35,999 nucleotides of DNA from Idiomarina sp. 34-48-12 (lineage in GTDB: Bacteria > Pseudomonadota > Gammaproteobacteria > Enterobacterales > Alteromonadaceae). Below the pieces are notes generated by a model, which was given only the letters and a program-made list of their open reading frames with translations, was not told the DNA's origin and did no database searches. Of the stretch, positions 9,766 to 18,486 are shown in pieces. Both the position numbers and the translations under genes were made by a program. Numbering within the stretch: the first letter of the stretch is position 1; each line of letters starts with the position of its first letter. Location of the stretch: assembly GCA_002279005.1 (NCBI GenBank), contig NCJS01000006.1:1-35999 (forward strand), in the 5' to 3' direction.

Positions 9766-10284
9766 ATGGTTATGAGTGACGATTCAGACGATTTCGCGTT
9801 GTTTCGCGAGCAAGTGAAGGTTGATCGCCGTATTCGCAGCGAAACCGTTCCAGCACCGCGCCCGCAACGGGTCATCAAACGTACAGGCTCGAATCCCCCT
9901 GAACGCCAACAGCAGGCGGCGTTTTTCTTTTCTGATACCTTTCGAGCTCATTTCCCCGAAGGCCCCGTTCGCTATTGTGCCGACGGTGAGTCTTCACACT
10001 TACTCAAGCAACTTCGCCGTGGTGACTACCCGCCCGAATTATTCCTTGATTTACACGGTATGACGCAAGCTGAGGCCAAGCGCGAAATCGCTGCGTTATT
10101 GCATGCCTGTACAAAACAGAATGTTGATTGTTGTTCAATTATGAGTGGGCACGGGAAGGGTATTTTGAAGGAGAATTTACCGCATTGGTTGGTACAGCAT
10201 CCGGCGGTGCGAGCATTTCATCAGGCGCCTGCGGCCCACGGAGGCAACGCCGCCCTCCTCATCTTACTGCAAAAACGATATTAG
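9766..10284 (+). CDS. smrB: Ribosome rescue endonuclease SmrB
   Basis: SmrB cleaves mRNA between collided ribosomes. The C-terminal Smr domain is clear: [33 protein letters not shown] (the GHGKG motif) and [22 protein letters not shown]. The N-terminal half has [10 protein letters not shown] before the domain and a charged start, as in E. coli YfcN/SmrB. From ATG 9766 it is 172 residues; ATG 9772 and TTG 9748 are alternatives, and the ribosome site is weak (AGG 10 nt upstream). The protein lacks the C-terminal extension of the E. coli protein and ends at KRY. Its TAG lies inside the first 7-bp unit of a palindromic repeat, so the element may have set the present 3' end. Divergent from prmB. 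Confidence 0.93.
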   Translation: MVMSDDSDDFALFREQVKVDRRIRSETVPAPRPQRVIKRTGSNPPERQQQAAFFFSDTFRAHFPEGPVRYCADGESSHLLKQLRRGDYPPELFLDLHGMTQAEAKREIAALLHACTKQNVDCCSIMSGHGKGILKENLPHWLVQHPAVRAFHQAPAAHGGNAALLILLQKRY

Positions 10285-10355
10285 CTATTAGATATTGGAT
10301 ATTGGCGCCGATGTTTCAGGTTTTTCTAATATCTAATATCCAATAGCTAATATCG
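10276..10355. repeat. Heptad palindrome, copy 1 (GATATTR class)
   Basis: Two 28-bp arms (10276-10303 and 10328-10355) are inverted copies with two differences around a 24-bp centre. Each arm is four 7-bp units; the left arm reads GATATTA, GCTATTA, GATATTG, GATATTG. It fills the gap between the convergent smrB and sixA genes and contains the smrB stop codon. Read toward sixA's downstream side (minus strand), the palindrome is followed by TTTTT (10271-10275). Confidence 0.9.
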
Positions 10356-10365
10356 TACTTGGGTT

Positions 10366-10857
10366 TTAGGGGACGACCATGCGGATGAAATCGGCGCGCT
10401 GCATCGCCACATCCACCTTCAACTCCGCCATCCCTGCCGTTGGAAACAACAACGGTGGCGTATTCTTATCCAGCGTTGCCACAAGATAACTCACGAACGG
10501 CATATGCGACACCAACACAATGGTTTCAGCGTTCGGATAGCGGCTTTGCAACATCGCAAAAAACCAATCACAGAATTCTTGCGGATCGCTTTCAGGAATG
10601 GCGTCATCGGCAACATCGCGGTGACTTGCAGGCGCAATCGATTCAACAATCGTTGCGGTTTGCTGGGCGCGAATATAGGGGCTAGCTAATAACCAATCGA
10701 ACTGATTTTCCTGTTCTTGCATATACTCTTTGAGCCAATTGGCACTCGCCACCACCTCACTCTCGCCAAGTGTACTTAGCGGGCGAATGGCATCAGCTTT
10801 TAAGGCTTGCGCTGGTTCAGCATCACCATGGCGCATAATAAACAAGGTAACAGCCAC
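10366..10857 (-). CDS. sixA: Phosphohistidine phosphatase SixA
   Basis: A 163-residue histidine phosphatase of the RHG (phosphoglycerate-mutase-like) superfamily. The catalytic RHG with His10 is in FIMRHGDAEP, a second conserved Arg is in ASPYIRAQQTA, and the second catalytic His is in VLVSHMPFVSYL. Known SixA enzymes remove phosphate from histidine of ArcB or of the nitrogen phosphotransferase system; which applies here is unknown. It starts 4 bp after the rnfH stop and is probably co-transcribed with ratA and rnfH. A heptad palindrome begins 10 bp past its stop codon. Confidence 0.91.
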   Translation of the reverse strand: MAVTLFIMRHGDAEPAQALKADAIRPLSTLGESEVVASANWLKEYMQEQENQFDWLLASPYIRAQQTATIVESIAPASHRDVADDAIPESDPQEFCDWFFAMLQSRYPNAETIVLVSHMPFVSYLVATLDKNTPPLLFPTAGMAELKVDVAMQRADFIRMVVP

Positions 10858-10860
10858 GAC

Positions 10861-11232
10861 TTATTCATTCTCCTCAGCTGAATCAGCTGATTCATCTTGG
10901 CGTCGACGTCGACGACCACCGGTAACCGGATCGGCACGCCCCTCATCTTTCGCTTGATCGGCACGACGGCGTCTCACCGCTTTCGGATCAGCAATCAGTG
11001 GGCGGTAAATTTCGATACGATCACCTTCACGTAATTCATGATCGAGCTTAACCGCTTTACTCCAGATACCAACCTTTTGTTCCGAGAGATCAATTTCTGG
11101 GAAGTATTGTTTGATTTGCGAACGCTCAATCGCCTCTTCAACCGAGGTGCCAGCCGGAACTCGCAGCGGAATAATTTGCTGACGTTCAGGCGTTGCGTAC
11201 GCCACTTCTATTTGAATTTGTTGCGGTGCCAT
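10861..11232 (-). CDS. rnfH: RnfH family ubiquitin-like protein
   Basis: A 123-residue protein of the RnfH/UPF0125 family, which adopts a beta-grasp ubiquitin-like fold. The core, about residues 4-95, contains IQIEVAYATPERQ, LRVPAGTSVEEAIERS, VGIWSKAVKLDHELREGDRIEIYRPL and DPKAVRRRRA, all typical. It ends in a long tail that is first basic (RRRRR) and then acidic (DSADSAEENE), longer than in E. coli. Its position directly after ratA is the conserved ratA-rnfH pairing. The molecular role of RnfH is not settled; the name comes from rnf clusters in other bacteria, and no rnf genes are seen here. Confidence 0.9.
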   Translation of the reverse strand: MAPQQIQIEVAYATPERQQIIPLRVPAGTSVEEAIERSQIKQYFPEIDLSEQKVGIWSKAVKLDHELREGDRIEIYRPLIADPKAVRRRRADQAKDEGRADPVTGGRRRRRQDESADSAEENE

Positions 11233-11235
11233 TCG

Positions 11236-11673
11236 TTATTTTGACCCATACACTTGTTGTGCACGCTGTACAAACGCATCAACCATGCGGCTTTGCAGCT
11301 CATTAAAAATTTTACCAAATGCCATACCGAGTAGCCGATTCGCAAACTCAAATTCAAGCTTTAACACAATTTTGCAAGCCTGCTCATCAAGCTTATGGAA
11401 GCTCCAACCACCACGCAAATACTGAAATGGCCCATCCACAAGCTCCATATCAATACGTTCAAACGGCACGAGCGTATTGCGTGTGGTGAACGATTTACTG
11501 ATTCCTGCTTTGGAAATATCAAGACGGGCGACTTTATTTTGCTCATCGTTTTCCAGTACCGACGCGCTACGGCAGCCTGGTACAAACTCTGGATAACGAT
11601 CGATATCATTCACCAATGCGTACATTTGCGCATCGCTGTATGGTACTAAAGCACTCCGTTCAATAGTCGGCAT
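11236..11673 (-). CDS. ratA: RatA-like SRPBCC/START domain protein
   Basis: A 145-residue single-domain protein of the polyketide cyclase/START superfamily. The features are MPTIERSALVPYS at the start, YALVNDIDRYPEFVPGC (about residues 18-34), GPFQYLRGGWSFH, and the C-terminal helix FGKIFNELQSRMVDAFVQRA. E. coli RatA is reported to bind 50S subunits, while mitochondrial and bacterial relatives (Coq10) act in ubiquinone function, so the role here is open. The frame is open upstream to 11715, but ATG 11673 has AGGA about 6 nt before it and gives the family N-terminus. It is divergent from smpB, an arrangement conserved in gammaproteobacteria. Confidence 0.91.
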   Translation of the reverse strand: MPTIERSALVPYSDAQMYALVNDIDRYPEFVPGCRSASVLENDEQNKVARLDISKAGISKSFTTRNTLVPFERIDMELVDGPFQYLRGGWSFHKLDEQACKIVLKLEFEFANRLLGMAFGKIFNELQSRMVDAFVQRAQQVYGSK

Positions 11674-11800
11674 CGCAGTCCTCGTTTGGTTAAAATGATG
11701 CGCATGATAGCGCATTTCATACGCTGAATCACCCTCTCAAATTCAGCAAATAAAGCCGTGATTTTGCAATAAAACAAATTTTAATTTTTCATACCATCGG

Positions 11801-11806
11801 TATAAT
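11801..11806 (+). promoter_or_regulatory. Candidate -10 box for smpB
   Basis: A perfect TATAAT ends 7 bp before the smpB ATG at 11814. If used, transcription would begin at or within two bases of the start codon. A poor -35 (TTTTAA, 11779-11784) lies 16 bp upstream. No better promoter is obvious in the 98-bp gap, but the match may be chance in AT-rich DNA. Confidence 0.45.
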
Positions 11807-11813
11807 ACAAGGC

Positions 11814-12293
11814 ATGAGCAAAACTAAAAAAAATCAGAATTCCAATACCATCGCGCTAAACAAAAAAGCGCGCCATGAATATTTCCTCGAAGATAAATTT
11901 GAGGCCGGTCTCGCCTTGCAAGGTTGGGAAGTAAAAAGTATTCGTGCCGGTAAGGTCAACATCAGCGACACCTACGTCATCATCAAAAATGGCGAAGCGT
12001 ATTTATTGGGTGCGCAAATTCAACCGCTTATTTCGGCGTCAAGCCATGTCGTGTGTGATCCTGAGCGTACCCGCAAGCTATTATTAAAGCAGCGCGAGCT
12101 CGACAAGCTAATCGGTGCCAGTGAGCGTGAAGGCTATGCGATTGTTGCCACCGCCATGTATTGGAAAAAGCATTTGGTTAAATTGGAAATTTATTTAGCC
12201 AAAGGTAAAAAGTCGCACGATAAACGCGACACCATAAAAGAACGTGATTGGCAGCGTCAAAAAGAGCGAATCATGAAGCACAACGTTCGTTAA
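11814..12293 (+). CDS. smpB: SsrA-binding protein SmpB
   Basis: Partner of tmRNA in trans-translation; it carries SsrA RNA to stalled ribosomes. The 159-residue protein has the family pattern: [39 protein letters not shown] (about residues 31-52), [18 protein letters not shown], and the basic C-terminal tail [25 protein letters not shown] that acts in the decoding centre. ATG 11814 aligns with the E. coli N-terminus and there is no alternative start. The only purine run, AAGG, is one base from the ATG, too close to act as a normal ribosome site. No ssrA gene is recognisable downstream. Confidence 0.96.
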   Translation: MSKTKKNQNSNTIALNKKARHEYFLEDKFEAGLALQGWEVKSIRAGKVNISDTYVIIKNGEAYLLGAQIQPLISASSHVVCDPERTRKLLLKQRELDKLIGASEREGYAIVATAMYWKKHLVKLEIYLAKGKKSHDKRDTIKERDWQRQKERIMKHNVR

Positions 12294-12314
12294 AAGGTAT
12301 CCGTCAATTCTGCG

Positions 12315-12343
12315 TTGACATCACTTTTTAATCGCGATACATT
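12315..12343 (+). promoter_or_regulatory. trp operon promoter
   Basis: A perfect -35 TTGACA (12315-12320), a 17-bp spacer and a -10 TACATT (12338-12343, 4 of 6). It lies 56 bp upstream of the trp leader peptide start. I looked for a TrpR operator palindrome around it and did not find a convincing one. Confidence 0.75.
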
Positions 12344-12398
12344 CAACCCATCAATTAGACAAGCTAGTGAAATAGCTGAAAGTATAAAGGAAGCAATC

Positions 12399-12461
12399 GT
12401 GTTAACGATGTCACAGCAATCACAACTACGTAAAAACTGGTGGTGGCATTTCCCGAGCTAG
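12399..12461 (+). CDS. trpL: trp operon leader peptide (TrpL)
   Basis: A 20-residue open frame, MLTMSQQSQLRKNWWWHFPS, with three consecutive Trp codons (12438-12446). Ribosome stalling at Trp codons reports Trp-tRNA supply, as in the enteric trp attenuator. I chose GTG 12399 because AGGA lies 7 nt upstream; ATG 12408 would give a 17-residue version with a poorer spacing. The stop codon lies at the base of the switching RNA segments that precede the Rho-independent terminator, as the attenuation mechanism requires. The peptide itself needs no function. Confidence 0.9.
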   Translation: MLTMSQQSQLRKNWWWHFPS

Positions 12462-12527
12462 CGGGCGATGTATCTGTGCGTGTTTATCACGTTTGCTACA
12501 AACCCGCTTCGATAAGCGGGTTTTTTT
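12452..12527 (+). promoter_or_regulatory. trp attenuator, alternative RNA structures
   Basis: Four segments can be paired by eye. CCCG (12452-12455) with CGGG (12462-12465) makes a 1:2 hairpin at the end of trpL. AGCGGG (12460-12465) can instead pair with CCCGCT (12503-12508), extended by TGTA (12469-12472) with TACA (12497-12500) and CGTG (12479-12482) with CACG (12488-12491), giving an antiterminator. The CCCGCT strand otherwise joins the terminator hairpin. Stalling at the Trp codons would favour the antiterminator. Pairings are seen in sequence; the switching is inferred from the classical mechanism. Confidence 0.85.
12501..12527 (+). terminator. trp attenuator terminator
   Basis: A 9-bp stem, AACCCGCTT (12501-12509) and AAGCGGGTT (12514-12522), with loop CGAT, running into seven Ts (12521-12527). 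It lies 98 bp upstream of trpE and forms the off state of the attenuator. Confidence 0.93.
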
Positions 12528-12624
12528 ATGCACGCTTATCGATATCAAGCGGTAAAATAAAGTTATACAACTTTGAACAACCAAAAGTTATCGACCAACA
12601 CTCAACAACAAAGAGTACCGTAGC

Positions 12625-14241
12625 GTGAATATTATTGAACAACCTGGCTTCCTGACGAGTTTACGCATGAAGCTGCCGTATCAAGCCGATACGCTTGCCC
12701 TTTACGAAAGGCTCTGCTCGCCGCAGCAGCCAAGTTTGTTGCTCGATTCTGCCGAAATTCAATCGCGGCAGAATCTCAAAAGCTTGCTCATGGTGAATGC
12801 TGCTGTTCAATTTACCTGTCAGGGCCAAACCGTCACCATCGACGCCCTCACCAATAATGGCGCAGCACTTTTACCATGGTTAGCCCAGCAGCTTGGCGAA
12901 CTTGGTCGCGATGTTTGCGAAGTCACGGCAAACAACCAGCAGTTGCAGTGTGAGTTCAAGCAAACTAAGGCGACCGCGGACGAAGACTCTCGTCTGCGCG
13001 CTGCCAGCAATATCGAGCCCTTACGGATTGTTCAGCAACAACTACAAACCAAAGCCCAACTTGGCGCCCCGCATGCCATGGCGATTTTTATCGGCGGTGT
13101 GTTTGCTTATGATTATGTGGCAACGTTTGAACAACTCCCCAACGTTGAAACCGCTGACAATAGTTGTCCGGATTATCAATTCTACCTTGCGGAAACCTTG
13201 CTCGTTATTGACCACCAACAGCAAACAACCGAGCTACTCGCTAGCCTTATCAGCGGGCCTCAGAGTGCAGAATATTATGCAGACATAGCCGCACAAGTCG
13301 GACAAATTGCAGCCCTCTGCCAGTTTCCGTCGATGCAAACCCCAAGCAAAACCGAACGGGTTGATGACACCTTAAAGGCAACGCCCTCTGCTAAAGAATT
13401 TGCACAGCAAGTGCTGCAGCTTAAAGAGCACATCAGTGCTGGCGATATCTTCCAAGTGGTGCCGTCGCGTCGCTTTCAACTGCCATGCAGTGATAGTTTA
13501 TTAGCCTACGCAGAGCTTAAGAAAGCGAATCCGTCGCCATATATGTTTTACCTACGTACCGATAGTTTCGAACTATTCGGCGCGTCACCTGAATCGGCGC
13601 TTAAATACACCGCGGCAACCAATCAAGTTGAATTGTATCCAATAGCCGGTACCCGTCCGCGCGGTAAAAATGCCGATGGCACCATTCATGCCGATTTAGA
13701 TAGTCGCTTAGAGCTTGAATTGCGCTTAGATCAAAAAGAACTCTCTGAACACATGATGTTGGTTGATCTCGCACGCAACGATCTCGCTCGCATTGCCGAG
13801 CCTGGTACCCGCTATGTTGCTGACTTACTGCAAGTCGACCGGTACTCGCATGTTATGCACTTAGTTTCACGCGTAGTCGCGCAGTTAGCGGACGATTTAG
13901 ATGCACTCCACGCCTATCGCGCCTGCATGAATATGGGCACCTTAGTTGGGGCGCCTAAAATTAGCGCCGCCACTTTGATTCGTCAGGTTGAGCAACAACG
14001 TCGTGGTAGCTACGGCGGAGCTGTCGGCTATGTGAATGGTGCGGGCGATATGGATACCTGCATTGTGATTCGCTCAGCCTTTGTCAAAGATGGTTTAGCA
14101 ACCATTCAAGCTGGTGCCGGTGTGGTGCATGACTCCGACCCTGCCGCAGAAGTTGCTGAAACCGAAAACAAAGCCCGCGCGGTTATCGAAGCCGTACGTA
14201 ACGCCAACAAACGTATTCAGGAGGCAGCGGATGCGCGCTAA
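12625..14241 (+). CDS. trpE: Anthranilate synthase component I
   Basis: Converts chorismate to anthranilate with ammonia supplied by TrpG. The 538-residue protein carries the chorismate-binding domain in its C-terminal half: IFQVVPSRRF, SPYMFYLR, GASPESALK, PIAGTRPRG, DQKELSEHMMLVDLARNDL and GAGVVHDSDP. The N-terminal LLLDSAEIQSRQNLKSLLM resembles the tryptophan feedback site LLES-x10-S of enteric TrpE, with Asp in place of Glu. The start is GTG 12625, with AAAGAG about 9 nt upstream. Its 3' end overlaps trpG by 11 bp. Expression is expected to be controlled by the upstream attenuator. Confidence 0.97.
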   Translation: MNIIEQPGFLTSLRMKLPYQADTLALYERLCSPQQPSLLLDSAEIQSRQNLKSLLMVNAAVQFTCQGQTVTIDALTNNGAALLPWLAQQLGELGRDVCEVTANNQQLQCEFKQTKATADEDSRLRAASNIEPLRIVQQQLQTKAQLGAPHAMAIFIGGVFAYDYVATFEQLPNVETADNSCPDYQFYLAETLLVIDHQQQTTELLASLISGPQSAEYYADIAAQVGQIAALCQFPSMQTPSKTERVDDTLKATPSAKEFAQQVLQLKEHISAGDIFQVVPSRRFQLPCSDSLLAYAELKKANPSPYMFYLRTDSFELFGASPESALKYTAATNQVELYPIAGTRPRGKNADGTIHADLDSRLELELRLDQKELSEHMMLVDLARNDLARIAEPGTRYVADLLQVDRYSHVMHLVSRVVAQLADDLDALHAYRACMNMGTLVGAPKISAATLIRQVEQQRRGSYGGAVGYVNGAGDMDTCIVIRSAFVKDGLATIQAGAGVVHDSDPAAEVAETENKARAVIEAVRNANKRIQEAADAR

Positions 14242-14872
14242 TCCAACAACCAATACCGCGGCTCCTGATCGCATTGTGATGCTCGATAACTTCGATTCAT
14301 TTAGCTATAACCTCGTTGATGAATTGCGGCAGCTTGGCTACCCATTGGTGGTTTATCGCAACGATATCGATGCGCAGCAGCTCATCGCGACCATGCGTGA
14401 GTATACTGGGCGTCAGCTCTTATGTTTATCGCCGGGCCCAGGGCACCCTGCGCATTCCGGTAACTTGCTGGCATTAATCAAAGCCGCACAAGGCCACTTC
14501 CCGATGCTCGGCATTTGTCTTGGCTTTCAGGCGCTCATCCATGCCGCCGGTGGTGAAGTCGATCGCTGCCCTGACATTGTGCATGGCAAAAAAGCACTGA
14601 TCGAAACACGCCAACATTGCATATTTGAACAATTGGATAATCCATTAACCGTGGCTCGCTATCATTCATTGTGTGGCTACAAGTTGCCCGACTCCATTCA
14701 AGTGCTTGCGGCAACCGGTGCGATTCCGATGGCGGCAGAATTCCCAGAGTTTCAGGCAATTGGCTTTCAATTTCATCCGGAATCCATTTTAACCAGCCGC
14801 GGTACGCAGCTATTAGCGCAAACCGTTGCCTATTTATTTCAACAATACCGATTTGAGCCGTACGGGAGTTAA
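14231..14872 (+). CDS. trpG: Anthranilate synthase component II (glutamine amidotransferase)
   Basis: Class I glutamine amidotransferase that releases ammonia for TrpE. In E. coli this domain is fused to TrpD; here it is a separate 213-residue protein. The nucleophile Cys96 is in LGICLGFQAL, the catalytic His-Glu pair in FHPESILTS, and the oxyanion strand in LSPGPGHP. The N-terminus DRIVMLDNFDSFSYNLVDEL is typical. The frame is open upstream inside trpE, but ATG 14231 has CAGGAGG 5-6 nt before it. Some such proteins also serve p-aminobenzoate synthesis; the operon position argues for Trp. Confidence 0.96.
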   Translation: MRANPTTNTAAPDRIVMLDNFDSFSYNLVDELRQLGYPLVVYRNDIDAQQLIATMREYTGRQLLCLSPGPGHPAHSGNLLALIKAAQGHFPMLGICLGFQALIHAAGGEVDRCPDIVHGKKALIETRQHCIFEQLDNPLTVARYHSLCGYKLPDSIQVLAATGAIPMAAEFPEFQAIGFQFHPESILTSRGTQLLAQTVAYLFQQYRFEPYGS

Positions 14873-14874
14873 TC

Positions 14875-15879
14875 ATGCAGGCACTGAATTCATTACTCAA
14901 CGGCGAGCCCTTAACCCTGCAACAGGCAGAGAAACTGTTTGATCACTTGGTGAAAGGCGAGCTCAACGACATCCAAATCACCGCAGCGCTAACGGCAATG
15001 AAACTGCGTGGCGAACAGCCAGAAGAAATGGCTGGTGCCGCACAAGCGCTACGACGCGCGGCGAAACCATTTAAACGCCCTGCCCGAGCCGTTATTGATA
15101 GCTGTGGCACCGGTGGCGACGGTAGTAATACCATGAATATTTCGACCACCGCAGCGTTAGTGGCCGCCAGCATGGGCCTCGCGGTTGCCAAGCATGGTAA
15201 CCGTAGCGTGTCATCGCGATCGGGCTCTGCTGATGTGCTTGAAAGCCTTGGCTTATCGGTAACGCAAGACCCGGAAATCGCAGAGCAACAACTTGATACG
15301 TTTAACTTTTGTTTTCTATTTGCACCGCATTATCACCCAGGTATTCGCTATGCGATGCCAAGTCGACAAACCCTGAAAACGCGCACCTTGTTCAACTTAC
15401 TGGGTCCGTTAGTGAACCCAGCACGCCCTGATGCACAAGTACTTGGGGTGTATGATCCAAGCTGGTGCCGACCGATGGCAGAGACCTTGAAGTTATTGGG
15501 TTGTCAGCGTGCCATGGTTGTCCATGGTTCAGGGCTTGACGAAATTGCCTTGCATGGCCCAACCCATGTGGTTGAATTGCGCGACGGTGAACTCACCGAA
15601 TACACACTCAATGCTACTGATTTTGGCGTACAGCCAGCACAAGTGGCTGAATTAGTCGGCGGCGACGCGGATTATAATGCGCAGTTACTCAAGCAGGTTT
15701 TAGCCGGCGCAGCAACACCAGCGCAAGCTAATGCCGTTGCGGTGACTGTTGCAGCCATGCTTTATGTCACTGACCAGTATGCCGACTTAAAACAGGCAAC
15801 CGCAGCGGTGCAAGCACATCTTGCATCAGGCGCCGCGTTAGTGCACTTAGAGAAGCTTCAGGAGTTTAATCGTGGCTAG
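14875..15879 (+). CDS. trpD: Anthranilate phosphoribosyltransferase
   Basis: Transfers the phosphoribosyl group of PRPP to anthranilate, the second committed step of Trp synthesis. It is 334 residues, the usual size of the unfused enzyme. Signature features are DSCGTGGDGSNTMNISTT (about residues 78-95), KHGNRSVSSRSGSADVLE, the FAPHYHPGIRYAMPSRQ loop, RTLFNLLGPLVNP, and VVHGSGLDEI. It begins 2 bp after the trpG stop and overlaps trpCF by 8 bp, so translation along the operon is probably coupled. Confidence 0.97.
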   Translation: MQALNSLLNGEPLTLQQAEKLFDHLVKGELNDIQITAALTAMKLRGEQPEEMAGAAQALRRAAKPFKRPARAVIDSCGTGGDGSNTMNISTTAALVAASMGLAVAKHGNRSVSSRSGSADVLESLGLSVTQDPEIAEQQLDTFNFCFLFAPHYHPGIRYAMPSRQTLKTRTLFNLLGPLVNPARPDAQVLGVYDPSWCRPMAETLKLLGCQRAMVVHGSGLDEIALHGPTHVVELRDGELTEYTLNATDFGVQPAQVAELVGGDADYNAQLLKQVLAGAATPAQANAVAVTVAAMLYVTDQYADLKQATAAVQAHLASGAALVHLEKLQEFNRG

Positions 15880-17284
15880 CTCAATACTTAACGAAATTGT
15901 AGAAACTCGCCGCAGCTCGGTGCAAGCCTTCTTGGCGCAATTGGATATCGCATCAATAGAAAAGCAGTTGGCACCAAGTCAACGCAGCTTATACCAAGCA
16001 CTGGCGAAGCCTCGAGCGAGCTTCATTCTTGAATGCAAAAAAGCGTCGCCGTCGAAAGGCTTGATTCGCCCGAACTTTAATCCGGTGAGCTTGGCGCAAA
16101 CCTATAGTCGTTACGCCGACGCTATTTCGGTACTCACTGAGCCCGACTACTTTCAAGGCGATTACCGTTATTTAGCGGCTGTCGCAGCGGCCGTACCACA
16201 ACCCGTGCTTTGTAAAGATTTCATCGTGATGCCAGAGCAAGTTTTGTTGGCTCGCCACTTTGGCGCCGATGCCATTTTATTAATGTTGTCCGTGTTAACT
16301 GATGATCAGTACCGCCAATTAGCAGAGCTCGCTGCGCAGTTGCAACTTGATGTGCTCACCGAGGTAGCGACCGACGAAGAACTGGCACGTGCGTTGTCAC
16401 TGAATGCAAGCATCATCGGCATTAACAACCGGAATTTGCATGATTTAACGATCGATCCGCAGCGTAGCATCGACATGAGTCAACGGATTCCAGAAGGCGT
16501 TTTAGTTGTGGCTGAATCGGGCTATTCGAACCATGCGCAAGTTCAACAAGCAGCAGCCTATGTTGATGGGTTTCTTATTGGGAGTGCGCTGTCACAGTGC
16601 GACAATGTGGATCAAGCCTGCCGCGAGCTAATTTACGGAAAACATAAAGTTTGCGGCTTAACTGAACCTGCCGATGCCACCGTCGTTCGTGCAGCTGGTG
16701 CGGCGTTTGGTGGGCTCATTTTTGTTGAGCACTCTCCGCGTTATGTCAGCTTAAAACAAGCGCAAACAATTGTGCACGCCGAGCCATTGTTAGATTTTGT
16801 TGGTGTGTTTGCCGATCAACCGCTCGCTCAAGTTATCGAAATAGCACAAACACTCGAACTCGCCATTGTGCAATTGCATGGTCAGGAAGACATTGATTAC
16901 ATCAGCGAGCTGCGTAAAGCGCTGCCAAATACCAAAATTTGGAAAGCCATTGGCGTCGATGAGCCGCTTATTCTGCCGCAACTCGAAGTGGATGCCTTTT
17001 TACTCGACAATCGCTTCGGTGGCAGCGGCCAGCCTTTCGATTGGGCACTACTGAAGGGCTTAAGCGAACAACAACTTAGCCAATGCATCTTGGCTGGCGG
17101 TTTGAGTCTGGCCAATTTAGGCGAAGCGCAGGCGACCGGTATTTTGCAACTGGATGTCAATTCAGGCGTTGAGTATGCCAAAGGCCGCAAAGATGCTGGC
17201 AAAATCGTGAAATTTTTCGAACATATTCGTACTTACGGTAAATCAGATAACCAGATCCAGCCGGATCAGGAGGCAGTATCATGA
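15872..17284 (+). CDS. trpCF: Indole-3-glycerol phosphate synthase / phosphoribosylanthranilate isomerase fusion
   Basis: A bifunctional 470-residue protein with two TIM barrels, as in E. coli TrpC. The N-terminal synthase, about residues 1-255, shows [44 protein letters not shown] and VAESGY. The C-terminal isomerase starts near [11 protein letters not shown] (about residue 258) and contains [42 protein letters not shown] and [14 protein letters not shown]. The start is GTG 15872, with AGGAG upstream inside the trpD end. Its TGA overlaps the trpB ATG. Confidence 0.96.
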   Translation: MASSILNEIVETRRSSVQAFLAQLDIASIEKQLAPSQRSLYQALAKPRASFILECKKASPSKGLIRPNFNPVSLAQTYSRYADAISVLTEPDYFQGDYRYLAAVAAAVPQPVLCKDFIVMPEQVLLARHFGADAILLMLSVLTDDQYRQLAELAAQLQLDVLTEVATDEELARALSLNASIIGINNRNLHDLTIDPQRSIDMSQRIPEGVLVVAESGYSNHAQVQQAAAYVDGFLIGSALSQCDNVDQACRELIYGKHKVCGLTEPADATVVRAAGAAFGGLIFVEHSPRYVSLKQAQTIVHAEPLLDFVGVFADQPLAQVIEIAQTLELAIVQLHGQEDIDYISELRKALPNTKIWKAIGVDEPLILPQLEVDAFLLDNRFGGSGQPFDWALLKGLSEQQLSQCILAGGLSLANLGEAQATGILQLDVNSGVEYAKGRKDAGKIVKFFEHIRTYGKSDNQIQPDQEAVS

Positions 17285-18486
17285 CCCAATCAACTGAAAA
17301 ACTATCCGCCTACTTTGGCGACTTTGGCGGCCAATTTGTACCTGAAATTTTATTACCGGCCTTGGATCAGCTTGAACAAGCATTCATCGATGCTCAGCAA
17401 GATCCAGAGTTTCAGGCAGAATTCGCCGACCTGTTAAAAAATTACTTGGGGCGTCCAACGCCTGTGTCGCTGTGTCGTAATCTGCCGTTGCATTCGCCCA
17501 ATGGCACGCAAATTTATCTGAAACGCGAAGATTTGCTGCACGGTGGTGCGCACAAGACGAACCAAGTACTTGGCCAAGCGTTGCTGGCAAAACGGATGGG
17601 CAAAAAACGTATCATTGCTGAAACTGGTGCCGGTCAACACGGCACAGCAACCGCCCTTGCCTGTGCGTTATTAGATCTCGAGTGCATTATCTACATGGGC
17701 GCCAAAGACGTTGCGCGCCAACAACCGAACGTATTTCGGATGGAACTGATGGGTGCCAAAGTGGTGCCCGTTGATACCGGCAGCGGTACCCTAAAAGATG
17801 CCGTGAACGAAGCGATGCGTGACTGGACAGCTAGTTATAACACCACCCACTATTTGCTCGGAACAGCAGCTGGCCCGCACCCATTCCCTACCATTGTGCG
17901 TGAATTTCACCGGATGATTGGTGCTGAAGCAAAAGCACAAATGTTGGACCGCATTGGTCGCCTCCCTGATGAGGTCATTGCCTGTGTTGGTGGCGGCTCG
18001 AACGCGATTGGTATGTTTGCCGAGTTTATCGACGAACCCAACGTCGCATTAGTGGGTGTGGAACCCGCCGGCAAAGGCGTTGAAACGCCGCATCATGGCG
18101 CCACGTTAACCGCTGGCAAACCGGGCATTTTACATGGTTGCCGATCGTTCTTGATGCAAACTGACGAAGGTCAAATTGAGGAAAGTTATTCGGTCTCAGC
18201 TGGTCTCGATTACCCTGGCGTGGGTCCACAACATGCCTATTTGCGTGAGATTGGACGTGCACGTTATGAATCGGTGACCGACCAAGAGGCACTGGATGCA
18301 TTCCAAATACTTGCGCAGCATGAAGGGATTATCCCAGCGCTGGAATCAGCCCATGCGCTTGCCTACGCACTGCGTCGTGCGGCAGAACCTGATGCGCCAA
18401 AGGTGTTATTAATTAACCTTTCTGGTCGTGGCGATAAAGATATTGACCATGTGCGCCGTATTTTCCAACAAGGAGAGCAAGCATGA
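17281..18486 (+). CDS. trpB: Tryptophan synthase beta chain
   Basis: PLP enzyme that joins indole and serine to make tryptophan, in a complex with TrpA. Length is 401 residues. The PLP lysine is Lys92 in HKTNQ, flanked by [10 protein letters not shown] and [24 protein letters not shown] at about residues 81-126. The phosphate-binding loop [12 protein letters not shown] and the C-terminal [10 protein letters not shown] are also present. AGGAGG lies just before the ATG, which overlaps the trpCF stop (ATGA). It overlaps trpA by 4 bp in the same way, which fits equal production of the two subunits. Confidence 0.98.
   Translation: MTQSTEKLSAYFGDFGGQFVPEILLPALDQLEQAFIDAQQDPEFQAEFADLLKNYLGRPTPVSLCRNLPLHSPNGTQIYLKREDLLHGGAHKTNQVLGQALLAKRMGKKRIIAETGAGQHGTATALACALLDLECIIYMGAKDVARQQPNVFRMELMGAKVVPVDTGSGTLKDAVNEAMRDWTASYNTTHYLLGTAAGPHPFPTIVREFHRMIGAEAKAQMLDRIGRLPDEVIACVGGGSNAIGMFAEFIDEPNVALVGVEPAGKGVETPHHGATLTAGKPGILHGCRSFLMQTDEGQIEESYSVSAGLDYPGVGPQHAYLREIGRARYESVTDQEALDAFQILAQHEGIIPALESAHALAYALRRAAEPDAPKVLLINLSGRGDKDIDHVRRIFQQGEQA

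Noticed and set aside
12344..12385. TrpR operator near the trp promoter
   Set aside because: A CTAGT half-like sequence is present, but no palindrome matching the known operator was found.
12294..12398. Possible ssrA (tmRNA) gene after smpB
   Set aside because: No tRNA-like ends or tag reading frame are visible; the interval holds the trp promoter and leader.
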